A stretch of 64,000 nucleotides of DNA from Eunapius fragilis (GCA_963681505.1 OY811988.1:5354607-5418606); one strand, 5' to 3'; positions 32,480 through 44,409 are shown, counted from the first letter of the stretch. The notes: a model not told the origin generated them from the letters alone. Numbers and translations are program-made.

Positions 32480-33716
32480 CCGGTAAATTTGGAAGCGATT
32501 GGTACTATTCCCGTCCTTCTAAACCGTTCCTAGCTCGAGTTATACCAGAGATAATATATAGAGGGATTGGAAACGCGTCACGTGCGTAATACTTTGGCTG
32601 GGCAGTGCATATAATTCATCCGACACCGTGTGATTCGCACCTTTTAGGCGGGCGTAAGAAAGTGGGCGAAGTAGAAAAAGAAGACTACCTGGCCACCAGA
32701 ACACGATTTGTCATAGGAATCGAATTCGTTCAGGCATGCCCCATCTGTGTTATCATTTTTGGCGTCTAATTATGTTCCGTTGCATTGTTATAATTGTATT
32801 TCGTACAAAATGTGTTACGGGGGGAGGGCAATTTTTTGTCCGACAGTATCTGCTCAGTCACAGCAGGTGTTTTAACGAAACTCGGAATATGTAATGCAAT
32901 AAGTGTGAGGGGTGGCGTGGGGGTATTCTTTTGTACATCGGCCTTACCAAACATCTACAACGTGATTTTGGGTATACTTTCTTTGTCCGACAGTTTCGTC
33001 TATTCAGTGCGCGCTACGTAATACAGACCTGGCTTTCCTCATCACCAGATGGTTGATAAGTGGCGTGACCGTATTTAAATGAGCTACAAACGCGTATGTG
33101 AGTGTGTGCATGTTTTCAAAGGTGATGGGAAAAGATATAATTCGATTAGGACGAGAACGAGAAGCGTCTCCGCAGCTACGCTCGTACACAGCTTGTTTCA
33201 ATTCCACGCCAGCTAGTCGCTAAACATGTGCCTCCGGGGCTTAGTGTCACTACTTCTTTGGATCGAGAACCTGCGGCGTTTGATACCCACAGAAATAATG
33301 TATTGGTTATACGCGTACTGGTCGGTCCACTTCTAAGGATTCAAGTGCGGATGGCAGGCGTTACCTAGCGATAATTGGCTCGTTTCCAATCCCTCTATAT
33401 ATTATCTCTGGTTATACCCTCCTAAGAAGAAGAAGAAGAAGAAGAAGAAGACGACGACGACGACGACGACGACGACGATGGAGAATTATTTTAGGACTGG
33501 GCACGAGAAACAGGAAATTGTTTGTTTCTCTATAACCACACCGTTTTATGACACGGAACAAACGTAGAACTGTAGATCGTTGTGCTCCCATTCCGCCGCG
33601 ATAAAGAGATAAGCGATCCGTTTCTCAGTTGTCCCTCCAGAGGCTAGTGAAGTTTTATTAATGACATTCATCAACCCTCAATCAATCCTATATTGAACCT
33701 GCTGCCGCAGGTTCAG
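32480..33716 (+). mobile_element. Structured element, diverged copy E (split by a MITE)
   Basis: Diverged relative of 8290-8680. GAAGCGATTGGTACTATTCC and TAAACCGTTCCTAGCTCGAG match GAAGCTATTGGTGAAATTTTC and TAGAAATGTTCCTGTCCTGAG. After the interruption, AAGAAGAAG runs, GACTGGGCACGAG, TTAATGACATTCAT and TCAATCCTATAT follow in order. It ends in a perfect hairpin GAACCTGC-TGCC-GCAGGTTC (33695-33714) at the position of the GGAAGTTTC hairpin in A and B, but of different sequence. No foldback part is seen upstream. Confidence 0.65.
32545..33411. mobile_element. 867-bp MITE with TTATA target duplication
   Basis: Perfect 31-bp terminal inverted repeats begin CCAGAGATAATATATAGAGG and end with the complement ...CTCTGG. 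Flanks are TTATA (32540-32544) and TTATA (33412-33416). The same site in the uninterrupted element copies A and B reads GAGTTATGCG, so the empty site is known and the insertion is demonstrated. No transposase ORF inside; the contents are not recognised. Confidence 0.85.
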
Positions 33717-33810
33717 ATAGACCTTTTTCGTGTGTCATGTGACCCCTCAGTGATAATCTGCCATATAAATTCAGCGCCGCACAACACTGTTAAATTAATT
33801 AAATACGCCA

Positions 33811-34828
33811 TACTAGTCCCCCGGACAGTATTCCCTAGGGAAATGTGTCCCCCCCGGACAGTTTATTCTAAGGGGAAATTGTCTCCTTTAGTGAAAAGTG
33901 TCTTCCTTAGGGAGACACTTTTCACTAGTGTGAAATATTCCCCATGCAGCACTTATTATTATTGGACACGACTAAGTCATGCATGTACCGCTTTGTAATG
34001 GGGTATATGCAGACATAAAGCATTGCTGAAAATATAGTTTACAAGCGCATAGAGCATTTTGGACTGATACATACATATGGCATTTGAAAAATATGTTAAT
34101 GAGAGAAGCAGGCACATTTATTGCAGATCCGGGCGATTCTTCCCAAGCTGCTTTTGGGGCTTGGACACAATTTTCATGGTATCACTCTCCACATGCATGA
34201 GAACATACCATGTTGCTATATTCTGGAAGTCAACACAAGCAGATTGGTGATATGCTGTTGACAGCCTATTGAGATATTCAAATAAAAATGCTGGTTAACG
34301 TTATTGACAAATTCTCTTCCCCTGATCAGAAATAAAAATCTTTGTGCATCCATATCTACACGTGAGGAAACAAATATGCATTAAATCAAGCACAATTTGG
34401 ATCAGAAAAATCATAGTAATATTTTGAACAGAAACAGTGCTACATTTTTAGCTTATTTGCTTGGAAGATCAGAGCTTCAGGTTCAGGCCATTAAAATAAT
34501 CAACTAGCGTGATTATGTATCAATTCCCAGACCTGCTTTTTAAAAAAATGGCCCATTAAGGTCAATTCCTACCTGTAAGGTTTGACAATATATTAGTGGC
34601 ATATGCATGGATGGATACTGTAGCTTGTTATACCTGTTTCCAAACTTCCTGTGGCACAGGTAGAGGAGCAGTTGCTTTCATAAACTTTACTTTTGACACA
34701 CTTTACATGTCCTTAATGTAGGCCTCGATGTCTTTGTACATACACTTTCACTAGAGAGAGACAAATTTTCCTAAGAGAAAAGTGTCCGTGGGGACACTTT
34801 TCCAGGGGGGGACAATTTTCACTGCTAC
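33811..34828. mobile_element. Element with hairpin-rich inverted ends
   Basis: The left end (33816-33937) and right end (34745-34825) are imperfect inverted copies: TGTCCCCCCCGGACAGTTT..GGAAATTGTCTCC..TAGTGAAAAG against the complement of the right end. Each also holds its own hairpin: TAGTGAAAAGTGTCT with GGAGACACTTTTCACTA (33889-33928) and GAAAAGTGTCC with GGGACACTTTTC (34781-34803). Encloses the integrase relic below. The 5' boundary is approximate. Confidence 0.5.
34110..34690 (-). pseudogene. Retroviral-type integrase core, decayed
   Basis: Minus-strand fragments with many stops: VGIDLNGPF (integrase pattern x-D-L-x-G-P), a DYF-like strand, then GREFVNNVNQHFYLNIS (the D-Q-G-x-E-F-x-N-x-V-N region) and downstream pieces. 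The order and spacing match a DDE integrase of gypsy-like or Ginger-like elements. Too decayed to classify. Confidence 0.5.
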
Positions 34829-36549
34829 AACGGTACCTGTTGATTGGTATATATGTAAGCATAATCAGGGGTATAATTCATTCATGATGCGACTATTGTT
34901 CCTGTAAGTAGTGAAACGGCTTCTATGTTTGCATATAACAATACCTATATACCCGCCTACATGCCGGAAACTCTTAATTAGATTCTGCATGTATTCACCT
35001 GTGTACAATAGCTCCCGGCCGCGGACCGTTTGTTTTTGGAAACCGAAATATTACCACACAACGAGAACCGTTGTTAACGTGAGTCGTTAGCAGTAATGAG
35101 TACCACGTAGGAGTGTATATGTATACACTCCTAAGTGGCTGTACTTTGAGCACTGCAAAACCAAGGGAATGAGTGGTTTCTGAAGCATAGCTAACTTTTA
35201 ACGGGGGGGCGGGCACTTGGGCTGAAATGGACGCATAGGGGGCCTGGTTCATGTCGCCGTGAAGTATGCAGCTTATGTGTGCTTGTGCTAAATTGTATTA
35301 GTGTGTTGAGTGGAGTGTCAGTGTGGGTGGTGTGTAGAGATGCTGGTGTGGTGTTGGAGTGTAGTATGTGAAGACGTTGGTGTGTGAAGTGTGTGATGGT
35401 GGAAGAGTCTGATATAAGGTTGTTGTGTCTGCAACAAGGCTTATGTGACGCAAACAGTTACCTGGTTAAGTTGAATGTGTGACTATGCCAGCAAATAATA
35501 CCATGTTAATATATGTATCGTACATGTAAAGCACTACATATAAGCCTCTTCACACACACACCCCCACCCCACCAACACAACACAAGCCTTTATTTTTTTT
35601 TTTTTTCGATTGGGCGGTTTGCTGTATAACAGAAAAGCCTTGTATGACACTGTGTCTATCTTTAGATAGTCTAGACTGTGTCTATCTTTAGATAGTCTAG
35701 ACACACTGGTCCAGTCTTACATTGTTCAGACTACATACATGTACTTGATCCCTCTCTATCAAACATTGGCCTCCATCACAGAGCCTTTAACAAAGTACTG
35801 TTTCTTTGAGATTCCCCCGTCCTGGATTCTGTTGAAAAGGTTTGTGGTTTGTCCTGGGCACGGAGGTTTCCTCATATTGCGCATGTCCCTTTCGCTTTTA
35901 TGTGAACTGTGTACCTTTTCCAGCTTAGGGTATCGTTAACTTTACCTTCATATCATCCTCTCTCTGTCATTTTGTCACTGCTGTTAATATCCACTTACAG
36001 TATCCTCCCTCTCACCCACTCTGTTGTTCCACACCTCATCACTGTTCTGTAACTCCTTGGTGCTTCCTCGTGTGAGGGTGGTGAGGAGGTGGGGATGGTG
36101 GGGTGAGGAGGTGGGGATGGTGGGGGTGAGGAGTTAGGGTGTCTGGTGGGGTGCGGGTGGTGAGGGGGTGGGGTCATATCGCAGTATGTTGTTCTACTGT
36201 TTTCCGTACATCTGGTCTGACATAGTCCGTTACTGTCTCACGTAGGGTGTGGTCTATTCTCTTGGTTTCATGTAGTGTTGCTCGGTACATGTACATAAGG
36301 AGAATGCCAAATTCATCCCCTAATCCTTTCTTCCCCTCTGGCTCTTGGCTGCTTTGAATGGTGCTCAAAATGTTCAGCCAATCGTTTTGAGCTAAATGCT
36401 AAGGTAGTGTGTCGGGATATCGCTGGTGAGCTCTACATAATTGCTTGGCTTCCTCTGAAGGAGGTAAACCACAGGCCATTCCCAGTGAGTAGCGGTCTGT
36501 GGGTTAACAGAGACATGTCGCAAAATGGTGATCCTTCGCTCTGGTTTGC
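34829..36549. other. Intergenic DNA with several small tandem repeats
   Basis: GT-rich degenerate repeats (GTGTGGTGTTGGAGTGTAG style) at 35285-35410, a duplicated TGTGTCTATCTTTAGATAGTC unit at about 35648-35705 that is also palindromic, and a G-rich tandem (GGTGAGGAGGTGGGGATGGT) at 36066-36170. No gene recognised. Confidence 0.5.
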
Positions 36550-36550
36550 A

Positions 36551-38366
36551 CGATAGAGGACATGATGGTGTGTGTACGATAGAGGACATGGTGGTGTGTG
36601 TATGATAGAGAACATGGTGGTGTGTGTACGATAGAGGACATGATGGTGTGTGTACGATAGAGGACATGGTGGTGTGTGTGCAATAGAGGTGTGTGTACGA
36701 TAGAGGAGATAGTGGTGTGTGTACGATAGAGGAGATAGTGGTGTGTGTACGATAGAGGACATGATGGTGTGTGTACGATAGAGGACATGATGGTGTGTGT
36801 ACGATAGAGGACATGGTGGTGTGTGTACGATAGAGGACATGGTGGTGTGTGTACGATAGAGGACATGATGGTGTGTGTACGATAGAGGACATGGTGGTGT
36901 GTGTAGGATAGAGGACATGGTGGTGTGTGTACGATAGAGGACATGGTGGTGTGTGTACGATAGAGGACATGGTGGTGTGTGTACGATAGAGGACATGGTG
37001 GTGTGTGTACGATAGAGGACATGATGGTGTGTGTACGATAGAGGACATGGTGGTGTGTGTACGATAGAGGACATGGTGGTGTGTGTACGATAGAGGACAT
37101 GGTGGTGTGTGTACAATAGAGGACATGATGGTGTGTGTACGATAGAGGACATGATGGTGTGTGTACGATAGAGGACATGATGGTGTGTGTACGATAGAGG
37201 ACATGGTGGTGTGTGTACAATAGAGGACATGATGGTGTGTGTACGATAGAGGACATGATGGTGTGTGTACGATAGAGGACATGGTGGTGTGTGTACAATA
37301 GTGGACATGATGGTGTGTGTACGATAGAGGACATGATGGTGTGTGTACGATAGAGGATATGATGGTGTGTGTGCGATAGAGGACATGATGGTGTGTGTAC
37401 GATAGAGGACCTTGTGGTGTGTGTACGATAGAGAACATGGTGGTGTGTGTACGATAGAGGACATGGTGGTGTGTGTACAATAGAGGACATGATGGTGTGT
37501 GTACGATAGAGGACATGATGGTGTGTGTACGATAGAGGACATGATGGTGTGTGTGCAATAGAGGACATGGTGGTGTGTGTACGATAGAGGACATGGTGGT
37601 GTGTGTACGATAGAGGACCTTGTGGTGTGTGTACGATAGAGAACATGGTGGTGTGTGTACGATAGAGGACATGGTGGTGTGTGTACGATAGAGGACATGG
37701 TGGTGTGTGTACAATAGAGGACATGGTGGTGTGTGTACGATAGAGGACATGGTGGTGTGTGTACAATAGAGGACATGATGGTGTGTGTACGATAGAGGAC
37801 ATGATGGTGTGTGTACGATAGAGGACATGATGGTGTGTGTGCAATAGAGGACAGGGTGGTGTGTGTACGATAGAGGACATGGTGGTGTGTGTACGATAGA
37901 GGACATGGTGGTGTGTGTACAATAGAGGACATGATGGTGTGTGTACGATAGAGGACATGATGGTGTGTGTACGATAGAGGACATGGTGGTGTGTGTACGA
38001 TAGAGGACATGGTGGTGTGTGTACGATAGAGGACATGGTGGTGTGTGTACGATAGAGGACATGGTGGTGTGTGTACAATAGAGGGCATGGTGGTGTGTGT
38101 ACGATAGAGGACATGGTGGTGTGTGTACGATAGAGGACATGATGGTGTGTGTACAATAGAGGACATGGTGGTGTGTGTATGATAGAGGACATGATGGTGT
38201 GTGTACAATAGAGGACATGGTGGTGTGTGTATGATAGAGGACATGATGGTGTGTGTACAATAGAGGACATGGTGGTGTGTGTACAATAGAGGACATGATG
38301 GTGTGTGTACGATAGAGGACATGGTGGTGTGTGTACAATAGAGGACATGGTGGTGTGTGTACGATA
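36551..38366. repeat. 26-bp minisatellite, about 70 copies
   Basis: Unit GATAGAGGACATGGTGGTGT + GTGTAC (26 bp), with common variants ATGATGG, CAATAGAGG and TATGATAGAGG. A few units are shortened (near 36689). Because 26 is not a multiple of three and the unit has no stop in the minus-strand frames, all three minus frames stay open for more than 600 codons; these are artefacts of the repeat. Confidence 0.95.
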
Positions 38367-38369
38367 TGG

Positions 38370-39117
38370 TGGATAGTACCTAGCTATTTCAATTATGCAC
38401 AACAATTAACTTTGTTTTTCCCTCCCAAGCATGTAGCCAATCAAGTTCCAATGCTATATTAGGTTGTTCTCAGCATATACTGTGCTCGGTTCCCAGTACA
38501 CTTGCAGCCATCTCAAATTTCACCTCCCAGAATAACTATTAGGATTTCCTCATCTCCATTGTTGGACGATATAATGTTGTGTCATAAAGTGGATTCTGCG
38601 GACTTAGCTACTTTGTTTAGTCACCAAGCCATTCAAGTTGTTTGTTTAATCAAAACAATCCCCACTAGTTTCACAACACAAGCAGCTACATGTACATGTA
38701 TGTATGTATACTGTGCTAGGAGGAGTTGAGTGTGGGGTGTGTAGGAGTGTGGTGTGTGTAGGAGTGTGGTGCAAAAGATGCCTACTGGGGTTAAGTGTAG
38801 GAGTATGTGTGAATGAGTTGGTGTGAATGTGTGAATGTTTTAAAGTATGATTGTGAATGTGTTGGAATGTGGTGTGTGAACAAGTTGCTGTGAAGGTGCC
38901 TACTACTGGGGTAATGTGTATGTTGGAGTGTGCTGTGTGAATGTGTTGGAGTGTGCTCTGTGAATGTGTTGGAGTGTGGTGTGGGAATGTGTTGGAGTGT
39001 GCTGTGTGAATGTGTTGGAGTGTGCTGTGTGAATGTGTTGGAGTGTGCTATGTGAGCGTTGGGATTCACCAATATACCAAATGCACCCTTTCCCCCCCCC
39101 ACGTCATTTAGTGAACA
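38370..39117. other. Upstream region of CABIT-SAM2 with a GT-rich minisatellite
   Basis: From 38800 to 39055 there are about ten degenerate copies of a 23-24 bp unit (TGTGAATGTGTTGGAGTGTG + CTG). The start of the next gene follows 60 bp later. No TATA box is obvious. Confidence 0.6.
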
Positions 39118-41975
39118 ATGAGCAATCCGTCCAGCCCAAAGCCACAGCCTCGTCCTAAGCCGTCCCTTCACTTCCCTCCTGCTGCCACTCCGACCTACGA
39201 GTCCAAACCCAGCAATCCTCCCCCAATCCCTCCCAAGCCAGCCTCCTCCTCCACCAATGTGCAGGACGATTCCGAGTCACCTTACAGCGATGTCACCGTG
39301 GGTGCTGCCCAGACCTCCTCCAAACCCAACCTCCCTCCCGTCTCCCCCAAGCCGGCCCCTCCCAAATCGGAATACGCGTCACCGCCCGCCCCCGCGGACA
39401 ACTGCCGGGAGTACTTCATCCCGAGGTCCAGCTCGTACGGTCCCCAGTCCCCTCTCAGCGCCGTTCTGAAGCAGGCCGTGACGGCCAGCGTCGTGAGGAG
39501 GTCCTCCAGCATGGACGGCGACCTCCACTCGATGGCTGCCGTTTCGAGCCACCCTCTGGAGAAGAGCGCTCTGGCTGCGAGGGAGGTCAACCCGAGGCCT
39601 TCCACCCCCGTGGTGGTGCCCTCCTCCCCAGGCCCACCGTCCTCGCCTGCGCCGTCCAACCCCAGGCTGTCGTCGTCAAGGTCGTCATGGAATAACCCTG
39701 CGTCGTCGCAGGCGCCGGAGAACGGTAACGATTCCCAGGTGATGAAGACACCTCAACGGCAGTCGATGGGGGGCGGGAAATCGCTGCCTCTGGCTGCGTT
39801 TGTGAAGGACAGGTGGCAGGACATGCCCCTGCTGATCAGGGTGAACACTGGTTTCCAGGGGTTGGTAGAGACTGATTCCATATCGGCTGGAGACGTGTAT
39901 GCCTTGTACTTCCTGAAGCAGACTGAGTTAGTCGAGGTGAAGTGTTCGGAGCGTACCTGTCACGTTCCGCTGAACGCTGCCGTACAAGTGCGCGCGGTCT
40001 ACCAGGGTGACCTGAGCCCCTACAACATCACCGTTCCGCAGCTGTTGTCCTCGGGCAAGCCTCCGCTGCTGATAAAGGCGGTGTGCTCCTACCGTTGCAA
40101 CAGTGCGGGTCACTCCGTGGAGGAGGACGAGGTGTTTGTGGTGGATTGCGCAAAGACCACGACGTTCTCTCGCTACCTCAAGGTGTACAGCGTCACGCTG
40201 CAGGTGGAAAAGAAGCTACGTAGCGACTGCACAGCGTCCTTCACCACTAACGCGGCCGTCTATGTGTCTGATGTTGTGAAGCATCTGTCCAGCAACTTTC
40301 CGTTTCAGGCTGTCTTCTACTTTGACCAAGACTCAAGCCTGTCTGATTTCCTTTCTTCGAGCGAAGTCACCCTGATCAGACACTTCAGCAGGTCGGCCAT
40401 TATTGCATCACTCCGGAATGATACCAACAGTGGGAAAAATCATATAATGGAGATACCTCTTGATATCGATATTTCAGTTTCTGAGGTACCCCTTGACGAG
40501 TGCGGCAAGAAGGAACTGTGTGCGCAGGCGCAAGACGTGTTTGATCATTTTGACTCCGCAGAAGTGGAAATGATGGTGGAGACAGTGAGCCTCGTGAGGA
40601 AAGGTAAGGAGAGGTGTTGGTGCACGCTCGAGGTGCCGCCATTGCTTGCATCGTGTGGCAAAAATCAAACTGAAACCGACGAAGATGACGATGATGACGA
40701 CAACCATCCCGTGTACGAACCCGTACCGGATGTACTCCCAGATCAAAAAGAAGCTCCGAACGAGAACTCCACTTATGACTCATCATCATTCGTGCAGCTG
40801 CATGCGCTGAGACGCGCGGTGGAGAACATGCAGTCCCAGACCAATACCGCCGAGGGTCTGGGGAGGAGCGCAAAGGTCCAAGTCGCCCAGCTTAGGAATG
40901 AGGTGGCCGAGCTTAAGGCTGCCATGGCGACACTGGAGAAGGGCGTGGCTGCACTCGCCAAGAGAGTGGAGTCATCGACCGTCGTTGTGGGCGAGGTGCA
41001 GCAATCCCTGCAGTCGACCGATCGCCTTAATAAGGGACAGGGCAACTCCACAGAGCAGGTCCCACTGGAGAACCTTGATAATGACCAGGTCTGTCCACGT
41101 TAATATGCACCGCGCAATGGGGCAAGTACCCACTAGGGATAATGGCCAGGTCTGTGTACACACTATGCAATGGGGCAAGTACCCACTAGGGATAATGGCC
41201 AGGTCTGTGTACACACTATGCAATGGGGCAAGTACCCACTAGAGATAATGGCCAGGTCTGTCCACATTAGTATGTACCATGCAATGGGGCAAGTACCCAC
41301 TAGGGATAATGACCAGGTCTGTGTACACACCATGCAATGGGGCAAGTACCCACTAGGGATAATGACCAGGTCTGTGTACACACCATGCAATGGGGCAAGT
41401 ACCCACTAGAGATAATGGCCAGGTCTGTGTACACACCATGCAATGGGGCAAGTACCCACTAGAGATAATGGCCAGGTCTGTGTACACACCATGCAATGGG
41501 GCAAGTACCCACTAGAGATAATGGCCAGGTCTGTGTACACACCATGCAATGGGGCAAGTACCCACTAGAGATAATGGCCAGGTCTGTGTACACACCATGC
41601 AATGGGGCAAGTACCCACTAGAGATAATGGCCAGGTCTGTCCACTTTGTTTGCAATGGGTTCACACATGTACACTTATAGCAGCAGTGCATAAGAAATAT
41701 TTGTATAACACAAAACACCATCGCTCATTCTGGTTAGTATTTATTTTGCATTTGTGTTTCCTTTTAATTAGATGCTCGGCCTTCTGAAGTCGATGGGCCT
41801 GGACCAATATGTGGAGACATTCAGAACAGAGAGGATCACGGGAGAAGTATTTGTTGAGTGCAACGAGGCCGTTCTTGAAAATGAACTGGGCATCTCTTTT
41901 AAAATCCACCGAATTAAACTGATGAGAATAATCAAGGAAAAGAAAGTTCCCAATCTCTATGGCCAGTATTGGTAA
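39118..41975 (+). CDS. CABIT-SAM adaptor protein 2 (GAREM-like)
   Basis: Two exons, 39118-41088 and 41772-41975, phase 0 (GACCAG|GTCTGT ... TTTTAATTAG|ATGCTC), about 724 aa. Order: a long Pro/Ser-rich N-terminus (PSSPKPQPRPKP, PPPIPPKPA, PPVSPKPAPPK) with many P-x-x-P sites and a SPYSDV tyrosine; CABIT-type domain from about residue 218 (SLPLAAFV, MPLLIRV) to about 475; an acidic run with a candidate phosphotyrosine site (DDDDDDNHPVYEPVPDV); coiled coil about 565-645 (LHALRRAVENMQSQTN, VAQLRNEVAELKAAM); then SAM (LGLLKSMGLDQYVETF, GEVFVECNEAVLENELGI, KIHRIKLMRII). Same coiled-coil core R-A-V-E-x-M-Q-S-Q as gene 1, so the two are close paralogues. Presumed cytoplasmic SH3-binding scaffold; role inferred from GAREM. 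Confidence 0.8.
41077..41645 (+). repeat. Minisatellite containing copies of the splice donor
   Basis: About eleven units of roughly 53-60 bp (GATAATGGCCAGGTCTGTGT + ACACACCATGCAATGGGGCA + AGTACCCACTAGA). The first unit begins with the last 12 nt of exon 1 (GATAATGACCAG) and the intron donor GTCTGT; every later unit repeats CAG|GTCTGT. Confidence 0.9.
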
Positions 41976-43160
41976 CTTGTCATGTGACCTCTACATCCCA
42001 TTGTCATTATTTAAAACAATGTCATGACAATGATCGGAACACTTGGGTGGCACAGCATAAGTTTTTCCGTGTTTTTTTTTTTTTTTTTGTACTGTTCATT
42101 TGTTGTTTTAGTGTTGAAAAATATTGGGCCTCTTGTGATATGCATGGATTTACGGTATGCACTTATATGCTGAATGTCCCACTAATTAAGGGCAAAATAA
42201 ATTTTTTTTAAGTAGTTAATCTCGTGGTTAATAATCATTCTAATAACAGAAAGAAATGAAGGATGAAGCAGATTAATTTTAATTCCAATGGTTAATAAAT
42301 ATATATTAACTATCGTTCATCTTCAAGAACATTACAGAAATTACAAGATTTCAACCATCACCATCTGCTTGCTGCCTTTTAATTGCATTATAATTATTAT
42401 GCACATGCATGCACACAAATAATCAACCAAAATGTCGGTAGTAATGAACTCTGAAATGATGGCACTGGGACCTGCCCATACAAGAAATGCTCTTGCGGAC
42501 AAAGTACAAGTTCAGCCTCTTGTATATACATCATCCCCTCATGTTAAAAGGAAATTACTTTGGTTAATAAAATATCTGGTAAATGTTCTGCTGTTCAATT
42601 CAATGCATTAAATAGAGTGGCACTTTTTTTTTTTTTTTTTTTTTTGGTGGGCTGTCCCTGTAGTACTTAATGTGCCTTATGCACTTGCTCAAACTGACCT
42701 TAAAATATACTTGCATTGCTACTTGATTTCAGCAACTTTTTGCCAGCTAATTCTGCCGGCAATTAATAATGTGCACCAGCCAGCTCATAAACGTTTTATG
42801 AATGTAGTGAATTAGACAGAAACTATATGCTCTCTCCAATTACAATTGGTTACATGTGGCATAGGTTGCTCCTTGATGGTCATGACCACACAGATGAAAG
42901 CGCAAGACTCCGGCAATGGAACGTATGTGCTCATGTTTATTCAGGGCCAGCTACCTATATCTATGTTTGGATTTTAGCCTAATTTATTTAGAACGGTGGG
43001 CCCACACCAGCTCTGGGAAAAAAACCTCACTTTGTGAGGAAAAAAAAACAACACACACTGCTCTGCTCTGTATGTGTGTGCTTGTATGGGAAGTCAAATA
43101 TTGTGATTATTTGTATCTATCTATGTTAGGTGTTGTGCACAGCCGATGCTACACAGATGT
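41976..43160. other. 3' flank of CABIT-SAM2 and intergenic DNA
   Basis: No gene recognised. T homopolymers at 42073-42088 and 42626-42646. A GGCAAAATAAATTTT stretch near 42191-42205 contains a possible AATAAA poly-A signal for the upstream gene. Confidence 0.4.
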
Positions 43161-43164
43161 GTTG

Positions 43165-43322
43165 TCATATGGGGGGGGGGGGGGGGAGGGATATATGTGA
43201 GGCAATAGGAGAGAGCTGCGAATCCTGTTCATCCGTTTTGGGGGGGGGGGGGGGGGGGGGGGATATATGTGAGGCAATAGGAGAGAGCTGCGAATCCTGT
43301 TCATCCGTTTTGGGGCGGGGGG
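43165..43322. repeat. Poly-G bounded tandem duplication
   Basis: A unit of about 70-80 bp (GGGATATATGTGAGGCAATA + GGAGAGAGCTGCGAATCCTG + TTCATCCGTTTTGGGG) occurs twice, separated and preceded by poly-G tracts of up to about 22 bases. Confidence 0.85.
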
Positions 43323-43480
43323 ATGCCTTTCCATCAGAGCATGGGGGCCAGGACCAACAGGCCCCACCCATAAAGGAATGTCTGGCGAAAACTTTAAGCT
43401 GCATGGTGTCCTGTGAATTATATCATTTTTAGCGTTAAAAGGGGGCCTGTTAATTGAGCCGCTTTAAGTGTGTTTAGTTG
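43313..43480 (-). mobile_element. Short element, inverted copy
   Basis: About 160 bp (GGGGATGCCTTTCCATCAGA ... GAGCCGCTTTAAGTGTG) that is the reverse complement of 43828-43998. The second copy sits inside a foldback and carries target duplications, so this is the other copy of the same short repeat family. Confidence 0.8.
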
Positions 43481-43712
43481 CTCTTCAATGGCAGCACAAA
43501 TGTAGCTAGGTCACTGAATGAAGCATCCAAGATGGCATGCACATGAGGCCAATCATGAATGGCCACTGTGCAAATACACATCTGTCCTGCGCAAGCTAAA
43601 AACAGTAAGATTTATAAGTGGCTCAGATCTGTATTATTTCTATCTTTACTTTCTATTCATATTATTTTATGAATGGTATGTTGTGCTATTGCTTTCATTA
43701 TTATTATTATAT

Positions 43713-44409
43713 GGGACAGTGTCCAGCAGAGTCACCCTTCTGGCTAGTTTTTCAAGTTTTCAAATTTTTTGATTTTCCTTGAACATCCATGAGCTTCTGT
43801 CAAATGGTCCTTACGCATCCTAAATCGGACTTAACACACTTAAAGCGGCTCAATTAACAGGCCCCCTTTTAACGCTAAAAATGATATAATTCACAGGACA
43901 CCATGCAGCTTAAAGTTTTCGCCAGACATTCCTTTATGGGTGGGGCCTGTTGGTCCTGGCCCCCATGCTCTGATGGAAAGGCATCCCCCCGCCCCTAAAT
44001 CGGACTATCCATCACAAAGTTATTAGGCACTGAATTTATAATTAGCCATACGTTTCAATGCGAGCGTTACTTTTCTTTTGCTTGTTCTGGAAATTTTGAA
44101 AAAGTACCATAAGGGTGATTTAGCTGGACACTGTCCCATATATGTAATTATATATATATGGGACAGTGTCCAGCTAAATCACCCTTATGGTACTTTTTCA
44201 AAGTTTCCAGAACAAGCAAAAGAAAAGTAACGCTCGCATTGAAATGTATGGCTAATTATAAATTCAGTGCCTAATAACTTTGTGATGGATAGTCCGATTT
44301 AGGATGCGTAAGGACCATTTGACAGAAGCTCATGGGTGTTCAAGGAAAATCAAAAAATTTGAAAACTTGAAAAACTAGCCAGAAGGGTGATTCTGCTGGA
44401 CACTGTCCC
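43713..44409. mobile_element. Large foldback element (GGGACAGTGTCC termini)
   Basis: Termini GGGACAGTGTCCAGC (43713) and its complement GCTGGACACTGTCCC (to 44409). The arms pair in order: the CTAGTTTTTCAAGTTTTC block, the GAGCTTCTGTCAAATGGTCC block, CGCATCCTAAATCGGACT, and the long inner arms CACAAAGTTATTAGGCACTG to AGCTGGACACTGTCCCATA, with a TA-rich centre near 44150. The left arm is interrupted at TAAATCGGACT by a roughly 180-bp insertion (43828-43998); the right arm retains the uninterrupted site. Confidence 0.85.
43828..43998 (+). mobile_element. Short insertion with about 13-bp target duplication
   Basis: Inserted into the left arm of the foldback, flanked on both sides by CCTAAATCGGACT (about 43818-43831 and 43995-44008). 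The intact right arm shows this sequence once, so it is a target-site duplication. A TSD of this length fits a retrotransposed (LINE-mobilised) sequence. Related by inversion to 43313-43480. Confidence 0.75.

Noticed and set aside
36392-38405. Three overlapping minus-strand ORFs of 629-648 codons (Tyr/Thr/His-rich repeats)
   Set aside because: The 26-bp unit has no stop in any minus frame and its length is not a multiple of three, so all three frames are open. A repeat artefact, not protein.
39282-41051. Antisense ORFs within CABIT-SAM gene 2
   Set aside because: Shadows of the coding strand in a GC-richer exon.
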